This document shows, one piece after another, positions 51,498-60,035 of a stretch of 64,000 bases of DNA (the first letter of the stretch is position 1; every line of letters starts with the position of its first letter). A program made the position numbers and the translations under genes. The notes below the pieces were generated by a model. It had not been told where the DNA came from. It ran no database searches and saw nothing but the letters and a program-made list of their open reading frames with translations. This stretch comes from Nocardia sp. NBC_01327 (GTDB lineage Bacteria; Actinomycetota; Actinomycetes; Mycobacteriales; Mycobacteriaceae), in contig NZ_CP108383.1 of NCBI RefSeq assembly GCF_035958815.1, positions 3,410,001-3,474,000 of the forward strand, given 5' to 3'.

Positions 51498-54400
51498 ATA
51501 TTCGATGGCCACAATGCCTTCCGGCATCTCACTCAGTCCAATTCAACGGGCCTACCTAGTCGGAGACCAGGACGGACTGGAACTGCGCAGCCCGGCTCGA
51601 TACTATCTGGCCTGCGATGTGGACGTGTCCTGTGTGGGCGACATCCAGCGGCGGCTCGACCACCTGGTGGGCGAAAACCCGATACTGCGCATGTATGTCG
51701 GGAACGATCTGACGCCGACTCCTGTGGCCGGAGAGTCGACCATCCCGATCGCTGTACTGGAGGCGACGAGACGGACCTTTGACACGATAGATAGGGCCGT
51801 CGTCGACGAATTCCGTTCGGATGCACTCGAATTCGATGGCTGGCCGCAGATGCGGATTTCTGTGGTGCGTTCGTCGGAGAGAGCGCGAGTCCATCTGGTC
51901 TATGCCATGTGGCTGATGGACGGCACATCACTAGCACGCTTCCTGGAGGGGCTTTTCTCGCCGGATGCCGAAGATAGCGCTGGCTGCGCGGCTACGGACG
52001 AGGTAAGCAGCCGACAACGAGATCGTGACGAAAAATACTGGCGCGCTGTGGCATCGACACTGCCGGAAGCCGCCGAACTGCCGCTGCCACCGGGCTGGCG
52101 GCAATCCAGCCGCGCGGTCTCGCATAAGACGCTGCAAATCGACATGGCGTCTGCTGATGCGCTGGTAAAGAGGGGACGTGAACATGGGCTGACCGTTCCG
52201 ATGATCCTTCTCGCGGTGTACGGGATCCTCCTGGGCTCAGTGGGAGGAGGCAGGTCTCACACGGTCACGATCGTGCAGTCCCAGCGCCATCGCCAGAACA
52301 TCGGCAGCGCGATCGGAAACTTCGGCAGTACCGTTCCGCTAGCCATCCCCGCGCTCGAGGGGCGTGATTTCGTCGCGCTCGCGCGTGAAGTGCAGGGACG
52401 TTTCCTGGAACAGTCGTTCCATCCTTCGCTCAGCGGAATCGAGATCGCGATACTGGCGGACCCGTCCGGTAGCCGGCGACGATTGGCGTACCCGTTCGCG
52501 TTCACAGCGGTGGAACTGGACAGCAAGCGCGAGGCCGCGATCGGTGTGCGTCGCGACTGGGACAGCATTCAGATGCGAGTGCCTCAGGTATTGCTGGATC
52601 ACCAGGTCGGAATCGATACCGATGGCAGTATTCGCTTGGGGTTCGACTGGCGAACAGAGGCATTCGACGAAGGATTCATCAGCGACTTTATCGAGCAGTA
52701 CGCTCGGGCCGTTGCACAGTTGGCAACCGACGGAGATGCCTGGATCCGCTCGAACGACCGTGCACCTTCGGCGCCTATAGGCACGAGGTCAGTGGTCCCA
52801 GGAACTGCAACTCTGCATCAGCGAGTGATGGAAATGGTTGCGCGGATGCCCGATGCGCCGGCTGTCCGTGACGACGACGGCGTGCTCACCTACGCCATGC
52901 TGGCCGACGCCGCAGCGAATGTGGCCGAACGACTGGTGACCGGTGGCGCCGCCGTAGGCGACCACGTTGGGGTCCACATGCCGCGCGGCCGCGGGCAGGT
53001 GGTGGCCATCCTGGGCGCTCTGCTCGCCGGCTGTGTGTTCATCCCACTGGATCGCGGGTTGCCCAACGGTCGCCTCGACAGAATAACGCGTCAATCCGGC
53101 CTTCGATTCGCCGTGACCGACGGCGAAGGGAGTGTCGTCGACCACTGGCGCCGCCGCGGTGTTCGTCCCATCGCGATTCCAACTTCCGTGCCCCCTCGGT
53201 GGCGGCGCCAGGCGCCACACCGCGCTTCGCCCGACGTGGCATATGTGATCTTCACGTCGGGGTCCACCGGTGAGCCGAAAGGTGTTGTCATCAGGCATGC
53301 TGCGGTGCTCAATACGCTGGACGCCGTCAACGACCTGATCGGACTCGATACGGCAGACAGTGTGCTGTCGGTGTCCTCCATCGGCTTCGATCTGTCGGTG
53401 TACGACCTGTTCGGTCCGCTGCTGGTCGGTGCCACCGTGGTGCTGTTGTCCGAGGACACCGCCCGAACACCCGCAGCTTGGACGCGGTCGATCACCGAAC
53501 ATGCAGTGACGGTGTGGAATTCCGCCCCTGCCCTCGCTGCGCTGCTCTCGGAGGAGGGTGCGGCACTACCTTCCCTGCGTGCATTCATGCTCAGTGGCGA
53601 CTGGATTCCACTGAGACTGCCTGGGGCGCTGCAACGGGTGTCTTCGGACGCGGAAGTGATCAGTCTCGGTGGCGCCACGGAAGGCTCGATCTGGTCCATA
53701 TTTCACCGCATCAGTCCTTTGGACTGCACCGGTCGGTCGATTCCGTATGGGAAACCTCTATCCAGCCAAGATATTCTCGTGCTGGACGTGCAGCGTCGAG
53801 TGTGCCCGGACTGGCACATCGGCGAGATCTACATCGCGGGGGCGGGAGTCGCCGAGGGCTATCTGAACGACCCGGAAAAAACTGCCGCCGCGTTCATCGA
53901 TGACCCCGAGCACGGGTGGATCTACAAGACCGGTGACCGCGGTCGTCGCGGCCGGGACGGTGTCATCGAGTTCCTCGGCCGTGTCGATAACCAGGTAAAG
54001 GTCAACGGCTACCGGGTCGAACTGGGCGAAATCGAGTCGCTGCTCAACACACTGGAATACATACGCCACAGCGCGGCTTGTGTGGCTGACGACGGCGGTG
54101 GCGTCATCGCCTGCGTGATCCTGTCGTCAGACGCCCCGACAACGTGGCGCGAGAAATGCATGACCGTGCTGCGGAACGAATTGCCTTCGTACATGGTCCC
54201 GTACGCACTCGTCGAGATCGACGAGATCCCGCTGACGAGCAATGGGAAGGTCGATCAGCGTCGATTGCGCGCGGCCGCACCGGCGGTCAACGCCGTCGCG
54301 GTGTCGTCCACTCCCCGCAAAAGTGGGATCCACGTCCAGGAGGTAGCAGCCTGCTGGACGGAGATCGTTGGGCACGCCCCGGGCGCGGAGGGCTTCTTCG

Positions 54401-55269
54401 ACTCTGGAGGCAGCTCTCTGGACGCCATCCGGCTGCTGTCCCTACTTCGGAGCAGATCGGGATACGAGGTCCCGTTCGGGTGGTTCGTCACTGATCCGAC
54501 GGTGACGGGGCTCGCGACGATGTGCGCGAACATGCGGCCGGCCGAGAGTTCGGCAGTATGGAGCTTCGTCCCCAGACGGGTAGCGAGCCCACGTGGCCGG
54601 GTGATCTTCTTCCCTCCAGTGGGTGGCGGTATCGCGTGCTATTCCAGGCTGATCCGAAGTCTGGCTGGAGATCTTGACGTTCACGTGCTCGGTCTCGACC
54701 GCCCGTTGGACATGTCTCCGAATGTCGATCCGACGTTGGCGGATCTCGCAGAACACTGCCTGCAGCAACTCGAAACGACGGTCGCAAACTCGGATGTGCC
54801 CTGTGTGTTCGTCGGCTGGTCATTCGGCGGTGCACTCGCCGTCGAGGCCGCACGGTCGGCGCCGCACCCGGTGGCCAGGGTCGTCGTGATTGATACCCCG
54901 GTATCGAAGACCTCCCGCCAGTGCGCAGATACCGAATCGGCGATGCTCGCCGGATTCATCAGCGATATCAGGCAAGCCGGTGGCGTGGTCGTGTCCGCAG
55001 CAGACGTGAGCGCCGATCCTGCCTTGCGGAGCAGGTTCGAGGTGTATCAGCAAAACATGCTGTTACTGCGGGACTGGCAGGCCCGCCCAACAGCAGTACC
55101 GCTTGTGGAACTCCGAGCCGCAGTTGGACCGGCGGAGGCGCATCTGTGGGCGTGGCAAGCGATTTCAGGCACCATGCACAGCATCGTGTTGAGCGGCGGA
55201 CATTTCGATGTGTTCGAGAAAGACAACGCGCAGCGCGTGCGAAACGAGATCGAAGGTGGATTTCTGTGA
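51490..55269 (+). CDS. NRPS, Cy-like-A(Cys?)-PCP-TE
   Basis: The protein has 1259 aa from the ATG at 51490 (GGAG). The first domain (1-430) is cyclisation-like (LSPIQRAYLVGDQDG), but its DxxxxD motif reads AMWLMDGTS, losing the first Asp. The A domain (about 440-930) has YVIFTSGSTGEPKGVVIRHA, GFDLSVYDLFGPLLVG, VTVWNSAPALAALL and SLGGATEGSIWSIF, the layout typical of Cys-selecting domains of Cy-A modules. The carrier Ser is 976 (DSGGSSL). The thioesterase has GWSFGG with Ser1111. It would add Cys and release the product. Whether it forms a thiazoline is doubtful given the motif change. Confidence 0.87.
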   Translation: MTEYSMATMPSGISLSPIQRAYLVGDQDGLELRSPARYYLACDVDVSCVGDIQRRLDHLVGENPILRMYVGNDLTPTPVAGESTIPIAVLEATRRTFDTIDRAVVDEFRSDALEFDGWPQMRISVVRSSERARVHLVYAMWLMDGTSLARFLEGLFSPDAEDSAGCAATDEVSSRQRDRDEKYWRAVASTLPEAAELPLPPGWRQSSRAVSHKTLQIDMASADALVKRGREHGLTVPMILLAVYGILLGSVGGGRSHTVTIVQSQRHRQNIGSAIGNFGSTVPLAIPALEGRDFVALAREVQGRFLEQSFHPSLSGIEIAILADPSGSRRRLAYPFAFTAVELDSKREAAIGVRRDWDSIQMRVPQVLLDHQVGIDTDGSIRLGFDWRTEAFDEGFISDFIEQYARAVAQLATDGDAWIRSNDRAPSAPIGTRSVVPGTATLHQRVMEMVARMPDAPAVRDDDGVLTYAMLADAAANVAERLVTGGAAVGDHVGVHMPRGRGQVVAILGALLAGCVFIPLDRGLPNGRLDRITRQSGLRFAVTDGEGSVVDHWRRRGVRPIAIPTSVPPRWRRQAPHRASPDVAYVIFTSGSTGEPKGVVIRHAAVLNTLDAVNDLIGLDTADSVLSVSSIGFDLSVYDLFGPLLVGATVVLLSEDTARTPAAWTRSITEHAVTVWNSAPALAALLSEEGAALPSLRAFMLSGDWIPLRLPGALQRVSSDAEVISLGGATEGSIWSIFHRISPLDCTGRSIPYGKPLSSQDILVLDVQRRVCPDWHIGEIYIAGAGVAEGYLNDPEKTAAAFIDDPEHGWIYKTGDRGRRGRDGVIEFLGRVDNQVKVNGYRVELGEIESLLNTLEYIRHSAACVADDGGGVIACVILSSDAPTTWREKCMTVLRNELPSYMVPYALVEIDEIPLTSNGKVDQRRLRAAAPAVNAVAVSSTPRKSGIHVQEVAACWTEIVGHAPGAEGFFDSGGSSLDAIRLLSLLRSRSGYEVPFGWFVTDPTVTGLATMCANMRPAESSAVWSFVPRRVASPRGRVIFFPPVGGGIACYSRLIRSLAGDLDVHVLGLDRPLDMSPNVDPTLADLAEHCLQQLETTVANSDVPCVFVGWSFGGALAVEAARSAPHPVARVVVIDTPVSKTSRQCADTESAMLAGFISDIRQAGGVVVSAADVSADPALRSRFEVYQQNMLLLRDWQARPTAVPLVELRAAVGPAEAHLWAWQAISGTMHSIVLSGGHFDVFEKDNAQRVRNEIEGGFL

Positions 55270-55520
55270 ACGAATCGACGGTATGTGAGGCAATCGCCGG
55301 CGAGCTGAGTACCCGCGGCTACCAACTTGATCCAGAGGAGTACAGGACAGATCTGATCAGTGCCGGAGTTAATTCCGTGAACTTGGTACGGGTCCTCACT
55401 GCCCTCGAGGAACTATTCGATATCGAATTCGAGGCTGCGGGATTCTTCGCGGAACCGGTGACGGTGGAACGCCTCGCAGCCGAGATCATCGAACACGCGG
55501 CGCGGAACGTGACGAGATGA
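55266..55520 (+). CDS. Free-standing acyl/peptidyl carrier protein
   Basis: The protein has 84 aa with a GTG start overlapping the NRPS stop (GTGA). The four-helix pattern and the 4'-phosphopantetheine Ser37 in LISAGVNSVNLVRVL are clear. It is translationally coupled to the next gene, an acyl-CoA-dehydrogenase-like enzyme, suggesting that enzyme acts on the carrier-bound substrate. The separate AMP ligase at 46966 is a candidate loader. Confidence 0.85.
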   Translation: MNESTVCEAIAGELSTRGYQLDPEEYRTDLISAGVNSVNLVRVLTALEELFDIEFEAAGFFAEPVTVERLAAEIIEHAARNVTR

Positions 55521-56659
55521 CAATGACTCAGCCTCAACAAGATTGGGCGCTAGTGGGCCGGGCGAGTGATATCGCGACGCTGGCCGGCCGGCATGCGGAC
55601 AAGGCTGAAGCGGCGCGAACACCCGACCCGGTTGTCGCAGCCGCGGTTGTTGCAGCCGGCTTCGCGCGCCACTTCGTGCCGCAGCAGTTCGGTGGTTCCA
55701 CCGGTACTTTCGCGGAGCTGAAGCAGGCCGCTACCACCATCGGCGCGGAATGCCCGGCAACCGCATGGTGCGCCGTACTGGCCGCGCTCATGGCTCGGGC
55801 TGCGGGGGCATTGCCAGCAGAGGGGCAAGCTCTGCTGTGGGCGGGAGGCCCGGATGTTCTCATTGCCGGTGGTGTGACACCCAGGGGAACAGCGACTGCT
55901 GTCGACGGCGGTTGGTTGTTGTCCGGTGCCTGGCCGACGGTTTCGGGATCGGAAGGTGCCGATTGGGTGCTGCTCGCGGCCGCCGTACATGTGGCCGGCG
56001 GCCGTGCCGACCGGGTATGTCTGGTGCCGCGGTCGGCAGTTCGGATCGAAAGGTCCTGGGACAGCATCGGAATGCAGGGCACCGGCAGCCACACCGTAGT
56101 TGTCGATCAGGTTTTCGTGCCGGGCGAGATGACCTTCTCATCCAGTCTCCTCGGCGAGATCGATTCTGCGCCTGTAGGTCCGGATGGACGCGCGGTGCCG
56201 CTTCTCGCTGTCAACACCCTCATCTTCTGCTTACCGATGCTCGGCGCCGCTCACGGAGCGCTGCGCCAATGGCAGCGGTTGATCGGGGCGAAGATGAGCG
56301 GACGCCACGTCGAGAATGACCCGGCCCTCGCTCACTATGCCGCGGTATTTGCCCGCAGCTCCAGCGAGATAGACACGGCCGGGCTGATTCTCGATCGGGT
56401 TGTGATGGTCGCCGACTCGGCCGCGATCGTAGGGCGTACAGAAGTGGCGAGAAACCAGCGCGATTGCGCCTTCGCCGCAGGCTTGTTGGTTGATGCGGTG
56501 GATCGGCTCTTTCGAGCGTCCGGAACAAGTGGACACAGCGCCGGCGTCGCACTGCAGCGCTTCTGGCGCGACATTCATACCGCAGGGGCACACGCCGCAT
56601 TGCAATTTGATACAGCAGCGGCAGCATACGCGCGAGAAGGTCTGACCGCGATCGTCTGA
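55517..56659 (+). CDS. Acyl-CoA dehydrogenase-fold flavoenzyme
   Basis: The protein has 380 aa. FAHFVPQQ-type N-domain (ARHFVPQQFGGSTGTFAEL), ECPATAWCAVLAALMARAAG, the beta-domain SIGMQGTGSHTVVVDQVFVP and the C-terminal GTSGHSAGVALQRFWRDIH identify the acyl-CoA dehydrogenase/group D flavin monooxygenase fold. The C-terminal pattern is closer to HsaA- or DszC-like monooxygenases than to true dehydrogenases, so hydroxylation or N-oxidation is possible as well as desaturation. Overlap with the carrier-protein gene (ATGA) suggests a carrier-tethered substrate. Confidence 0.82.
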   Translation: MTMTQPQQDWALVGRASDIATLAGRHADKAEAARTPDPVVAAAVVAAGFARHFVPQQFGGSTGTFAELKQAATTIGAECPATAWCAVLAALMARAAGALPAEGQALLWAGGPDVLIAGGVTPRGTATAVDGGWLLSGAWPTVSGSEGADWVLLAAAVHVAGGRADRVCLVPRSAVRIERSWDSIGMQGTGSHTVVVDQVFVPGEMTFSSSLLGEIDSAPVGPDGRAVPLLAVNTLIFCLPMLGAAHGALRQWQRLIGAKMSGRHVENDPALAHYAAVFARSSSEIDTAGLILDRVVMVADSAAIVGRTEVARNQRDCAFAAGLLVDAVDRLFRASGTSGHSAGVALQRFWRDIHTAGAHAALQFDTAAAAYAREGLTAIV

Positions 56660-56700
56660 GCGCGGCTTCCTGAGTCACCAATAAGTGAAGGGAACTGGAT

Positions 56701-57465
56701 ATGGATTCGATCACGGACATGCGGCGCTTGACCGAAGACGCGCGGTGTGGTCGCGGGTTGTCGTCACCGTACCGAGAGAAATTGGAACGCTACGGATTTG
56801 TCGTACTTGAGCCTGACGGCGAGGAATCGCTTTCGCTCGAGGATATTATGGCACCTCTCGGCGAGCCGGTGGGATACCAATATGGCACGAAACTGATTCA
56901 AGAGCAGCGGGCGGAAACCGACAACTCTCAGTTTCGGACAGGTGCAATACCGATGCACGTCGACGCCTTCTTGAACGCTACAGGAGTTCGATACATCGGA
57001 ACGGAATGCCTCGAAGCTCCGTATGACGGGGGTGAGACTTTGATCGCGGCAAGCGAGGCATTTTTCGGGGCCGCACCCGAGGATCTCGTAGCCACACTGC
57101 GAGGGATCGAGATCGAATACTGGGCGAACGTATCGGGCTTCTACGTGGACCGTCCGGAAGGTAATCCAATAATCGCTCCGATACAGGTGGACCCGGTAAC
57201 CGGTCGTGATTCACTTTGCGTCGGAGTCGCCTATCCGGAAGACCCGACCCGCAACTTCAGCGCAGCGGTCGTCGGGTACACAAAAGAACAGAACCTCGAA
57301 CTATTCGAGAAGCTCGCCGGTGTATTGAGTCAGCCGCAGATCACGTATGTACACAAGTGGAAGGTGGGCCAGGTTCTGATCATGGACAACCTGCGGGTCT
57401 TGCATGGGCGAGCCGAGTATCCTGCTGATTCGCCCAGAAAGATGCTGAGGATCTCGGTCGCATGA
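56701..57465 (+). CDS. Second CarC/ThnQ-like Fe(II)/2-oxoglutarate oxygenase
   Basis: The protein has 254 aa, ATG 56701 with GAAGGGAA. The triad is His86-x-Asp88 in IPMHVDAFLN and His235 in RVLHGRA, with the Arg in RKMLRISV. It aligns along its length with the product of 44039 (GGETLIAASEAFF, PIQVDPVTGRD, YVHKWKVGQVLIMDNLRVL), so the pair arose by duplication. Thienamycin clusters likewise carry two such oxygenases, ThnG and ThnQ, with different jobs. Ring desaturation, epimerisation or side-chain hydroxylation are the plausible reactions. Confidence 0.82.
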   Translation: MDSITDMRRLTEDARCGRGLSSPYREKLERYGFVVLEPDGEESLSLEDIMAPLGEPVGYQYGTKLIQEQRAETDNSQFRTGAIPMHVDAFLNATGVRYIGTECLEAPYDGGETLIAASEAFFGAAPEDLVATLRGIEIEYWANVSGFYVDRPEGNPIIAPIQVDPVTGRDSLCVGVAYPEDPTRNFSAAVVGYTKEQNLELFEKLAGVLSQPQITYVHKWKVGQVLIMDNLRVLHGRAEYPADSPRKMLRISVA

Positions 57466-57513
57466 GCTCGCTCCTTTAAATACCCATTGTCCTGAACCGA
57501 ATTCGGAGTGACT

Positions 57514-58929
57514 GTGCCAAACACTGCCGCGTCGTCAGAAAATCAGGTCGTCCAGAATCCTCTCAGTGTTCGTCCAGGTCTTGTATTGACGGCTCTCCTC
57601 ATATGTCAGTTGATGATTGTTCTCGACGTCACTGTGATGAACGTGGCGCTGCCGCGAATAAAGTCTGACCTGCACTTCAGTGCGACTGGCCTGGCCTGGG
57701 TCATCGATGCGTACACCCTGGTGTTCGGCGGGCTGTTGCTACTGGGCGGCCGTGCAGGTGACATGCTCGGCCGTCGCCGGATCTTTATCGCGGGCATCGC
57801 GCTGTTCACTCTGGCCTCACTGCTCGGCGGTCTGGCGCCTGCGGCCGGCTGGCTGGTCGTCGCCCGCGTCGCGCAAGGCGCCGGTGCCGCTATGGCCGGG
57901 CCGAATGCGCTGGCGCTACTCACCACGATCTTCACCGAACCGAAAGCTCGGCTGCGAGCATTGGCGCTCTACTCGGGCATGGCCGGCGCCGGGTTTGCGA
58001 TCGGCCTGATTGTTGGAGGCTTCCTCACCGAATGGTTTACCTGGCGATCGGTGCTCTTCATCAACGTTCCGCTTGGCGTGCTGGTCCTTTTCGTTGCTTT
58101 GCGCTACATGCCTGTCGTGGCGCGGCAGCCGGGGCGGCTGGACCTGCCGGGGGCGGTAACCTCAACTGCCGGGGTCGCCGCACTCGTTTACGGCTTTGTT
58201 AGTGCCGGCTCACACGGCTGGAACGATGCAGTGACCGACGTCTCGCTAATCATCGGTTCGGTGATGATCGTGGCGTTCGTCGTGATCGAGCTGCGTTCGG
58301 AGGCTCCGCTGCTGCAGCTTCGCTTGTTTGCCGATCGCAATCGCGGTGTTGCCTACTTCAACCTGTTCGTCGGATACATGGGGAGCATGTCGATGTTCTT
58401 CTTCCTGACCCTGTACATGCAGGACGTACGTGGAATGGGGCCACTGACAACAGGTCTCGCCTTTCTACCAACTGCCGTACTGATGTTCGCGCTGATCCGG
58501 CTGATCCCATGGCTACTACCCAAGTTCGGGCCGAAGCCGATGACGATGATCGGCTCGCTGTTCCTGATCGCGGGGCTGGTGCTGCCGACTCAATTGTCTA
58601 CGGACACAGCCTATTTTCCGCTTGTGTTCATCGTGGCCGTACTGATGGGATGTGGTACGGCCTTGGCATTGATGCCGCTCGGCGTGATCATCATGACGAG
58701 TGTGCCGTCGAGTTCAGCAGGCGTGGCGGGCGGGGCTCTGCAGACAATTCAGCAGACCGGCGCAGCGTTGGGCCTTGCGATCTTGGTGACCGTCTTCGGT
58801 GCCTCTGAGCAGGGTGCGGTTGGTCCACCGGACCAGGTTCTGGTCAGCGGCATCACTGCGGCCTTCGCGGCGGCTGCTGTCATGGGGGTACTGAATTTCT
58901 TGGGAACGTTCGCGTTCCGGCGGGTGTAA
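57514..58929 (+). CDS. MFS drug exporter, DHA2 (14-TM) type
   Basis: The protein has 471 aa from the GTG at 57514, which has GGAG at the right distance. A GTG at 57508 is the alternative but overlaps that site. It has fourteen hydrophobic segments with the family motifs VIDAYTLVFGGLLLLGGRAG then DMLGRRRIF, RVAQGAGAAMAGPNALALL and GMAGAGFAIGLIVGGFLTEW. DHA2 pumps export drugs by proton antiport. Its position inside the operon suggests product export and self-protection. No beta-lactamase or altered penicillin-binding protein gene is seen in the window. Confidence 0.9.
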   Translation: MPNTAASSENQVVQNPLSVRPGLVLTALLICQLMIVLDVTVMNVALPRIKSDLHFSATGLAWVIDAYTLVFGGLLLLGGRAGDMLGRRRIFIAGIALFTLASLLGGLAPAAGWLVVARVAQGAGAAMAGPNALALLTTIFTEPKARLRALALYSGMAGAGFAIGLIVGGFLTEWFTWRSVLFINVPLGVLVLFVALRYMPVVARQPGRLDLPGAVTSTAGVAALVYGFVSAGSHGWNDAVTDVSLIIGSVMIVAFVVIELRSEAPLLQLRLFADRNRGVAYFNLFVGYMGSMSMFFFLTLYMQDVRGMGPLTTGLAFLPTAVLMFALIRLIPWLLPKFGPKPMTMIGSLFLIAGLVLPTQLSTDTAYFPLVFIVAVLMGCGTALALMPLGVIIMTSVPSSSAGVAGGALQTIQQTGAALGLAILVTVFGASEQGAVGPPDQVLVSGITAAFAAAAVMGVLNFLGTFAFRRV

Positions 58930-59022
58930 CCGCAAAGTTGACCGAAGTTCGATGCTGTAATGGAGCGCGTTTGCTTTCGCGGCTACGCAAATCGCTGCAG
59001 CAAGTAGAGCAAGCGAGTAAAA

Positions 59023-60027
59023 ATGCATGGTTTCGACTGCGGTGTAACTGCGGGGACTGAAAGTGTCGGCTGCGGTGAAGACGTATTAACAGAAATCGAC
59101 AGGCTTATCTCGAATTCGCCTGTGAAGATTGCAACTGGATTGCTGAGAGATGCAGATTCTCCTAGACTGGATGGGGAGGATATCGACCATATCGCCGCGT
59201 TGGCCGAAACGGACACAGCGTTACCGCCGATCATCGTTCACCGCCGGTCGATGCGTGTTATCGATGGAATGCATCGCTTACGAGCAGCCGAGATACGCGG
59301 GAGCGAAGAGATTGAAGTGATATTTTTCGACGGAACTGAATCCGACGCATTCGCGATCGCAGTTCGAACGAATGTGAGTCACGGACTACCGCTATCGACA
59401 GCAGACCGCCGGGCGGCGGCGATTCGGCTGCTCGAAATGTATCCGGACAGATCCGACCGTTCGATTGCAGTTCTTGCGGGGTTAGCGGCCAAGACGGTAG
59501 CTTCGATTCGTCACGCATCTGTTATTTCTGTTGCGGACCTGAAGGGCCGAATAGGCCGGGATGGCAAGACGAGGCCAGTGAACAGTGAGGACGGGCGTCG
59601 GCGGGCGAGTGAGCTGATCAAAGAGAAGCCACATGCATCGCTACGCGAGATCGCAAAGGCAGCAGGTATATCTCCGGCAACGGCTGGTGACGTTCGTGCG
59701 CGTTTAGCCCGCGGGGAAAATCCGGTACCTGACAAAGTTAAACAGGCGAGGCGGCCGGCAGAAGGTTCTACTGATCGATGTCAGGCGACTGATGATCTGC
59801 TTCGTGCACTGCAAAGAGACCCGTCATTGCGTCTTACTGATTCAGGCCGGGCCCTGTTGCGGTTGATGAATTCTGAACGGACGTTGACGCGCGAATGGGA
59901 ACAATCAAATTCCAATGTACCGCCACACTGCGTAGAACTCGTTGCTCGAATCGCGCGAGAGTTTGCGTCGTGCTGGACTGATCTCGCTGATTCGCTGATA
60001 GCTCGTAATCACACGACCGTAGCGTAG
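59023..60027 (+). CDS. StrR-like ParB-domain pathway activator
   Basis: The protein has 334 aa. The ParB-type N-domain contains LPPIIVHRRSMRVIDGMHRL (about 66-85) and VIFFDGTESDAFAIAVRTN. An HTH follows: LSTADRRAAAIRLLEMYPDR, then SIAVLAGLAAKTVASIRHAS, and a second HTH in ASLREIAKAAGISPATAGDV. This layout is that of StrR, TylR-independent NovG and related activators of antibiotic clusters. The StrR-type site at 43650 upstream of the operon is its likely target. The start is an ATG at 59023 with a weak site, 93 bp after the exporter gene. Confidence 0.85.
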   Translation: MHGFDCGVTAGTESVGCGEDVLTEIDRLISNSPVKIATGLLRDADSPRLDGEDIDHIAALAETDTALPPIIVHRRSMRVIDGMHRLRAAEIRGSEEIEVIFFDGTESDAFAIAVRTNVSHGLPLSTADRRAAAIRLLEMYPDRSDRSIAVLAGLAAKTVASIRHASVISVADLKGRIGRDGKTRPVNSEDGRRRASELIKEKPHASLREIAKAAGISPATAGDVRARLARGENPVPDKVKQARRPAEGSTDRCQATDDLLRALQRDPSLRLTDSGRALLRLMNSERTLTREWEQSNSNVPPHCVELVARIAREFASCWTDLADSLIARNHTTVA

Positions 60028-60035
60028 GGATAATA

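Noticed and set aside
44039..57465. Reading the TauD-like proteins as isonitrile-forming (ScoE-type) oxygenases
   Set aside because: The partner genes of isonitrile lipopeptide pathways (glycine-adduct-forming ScoC-type enzyme) are absent, while CarB- and Bls-like genes are adjacent.
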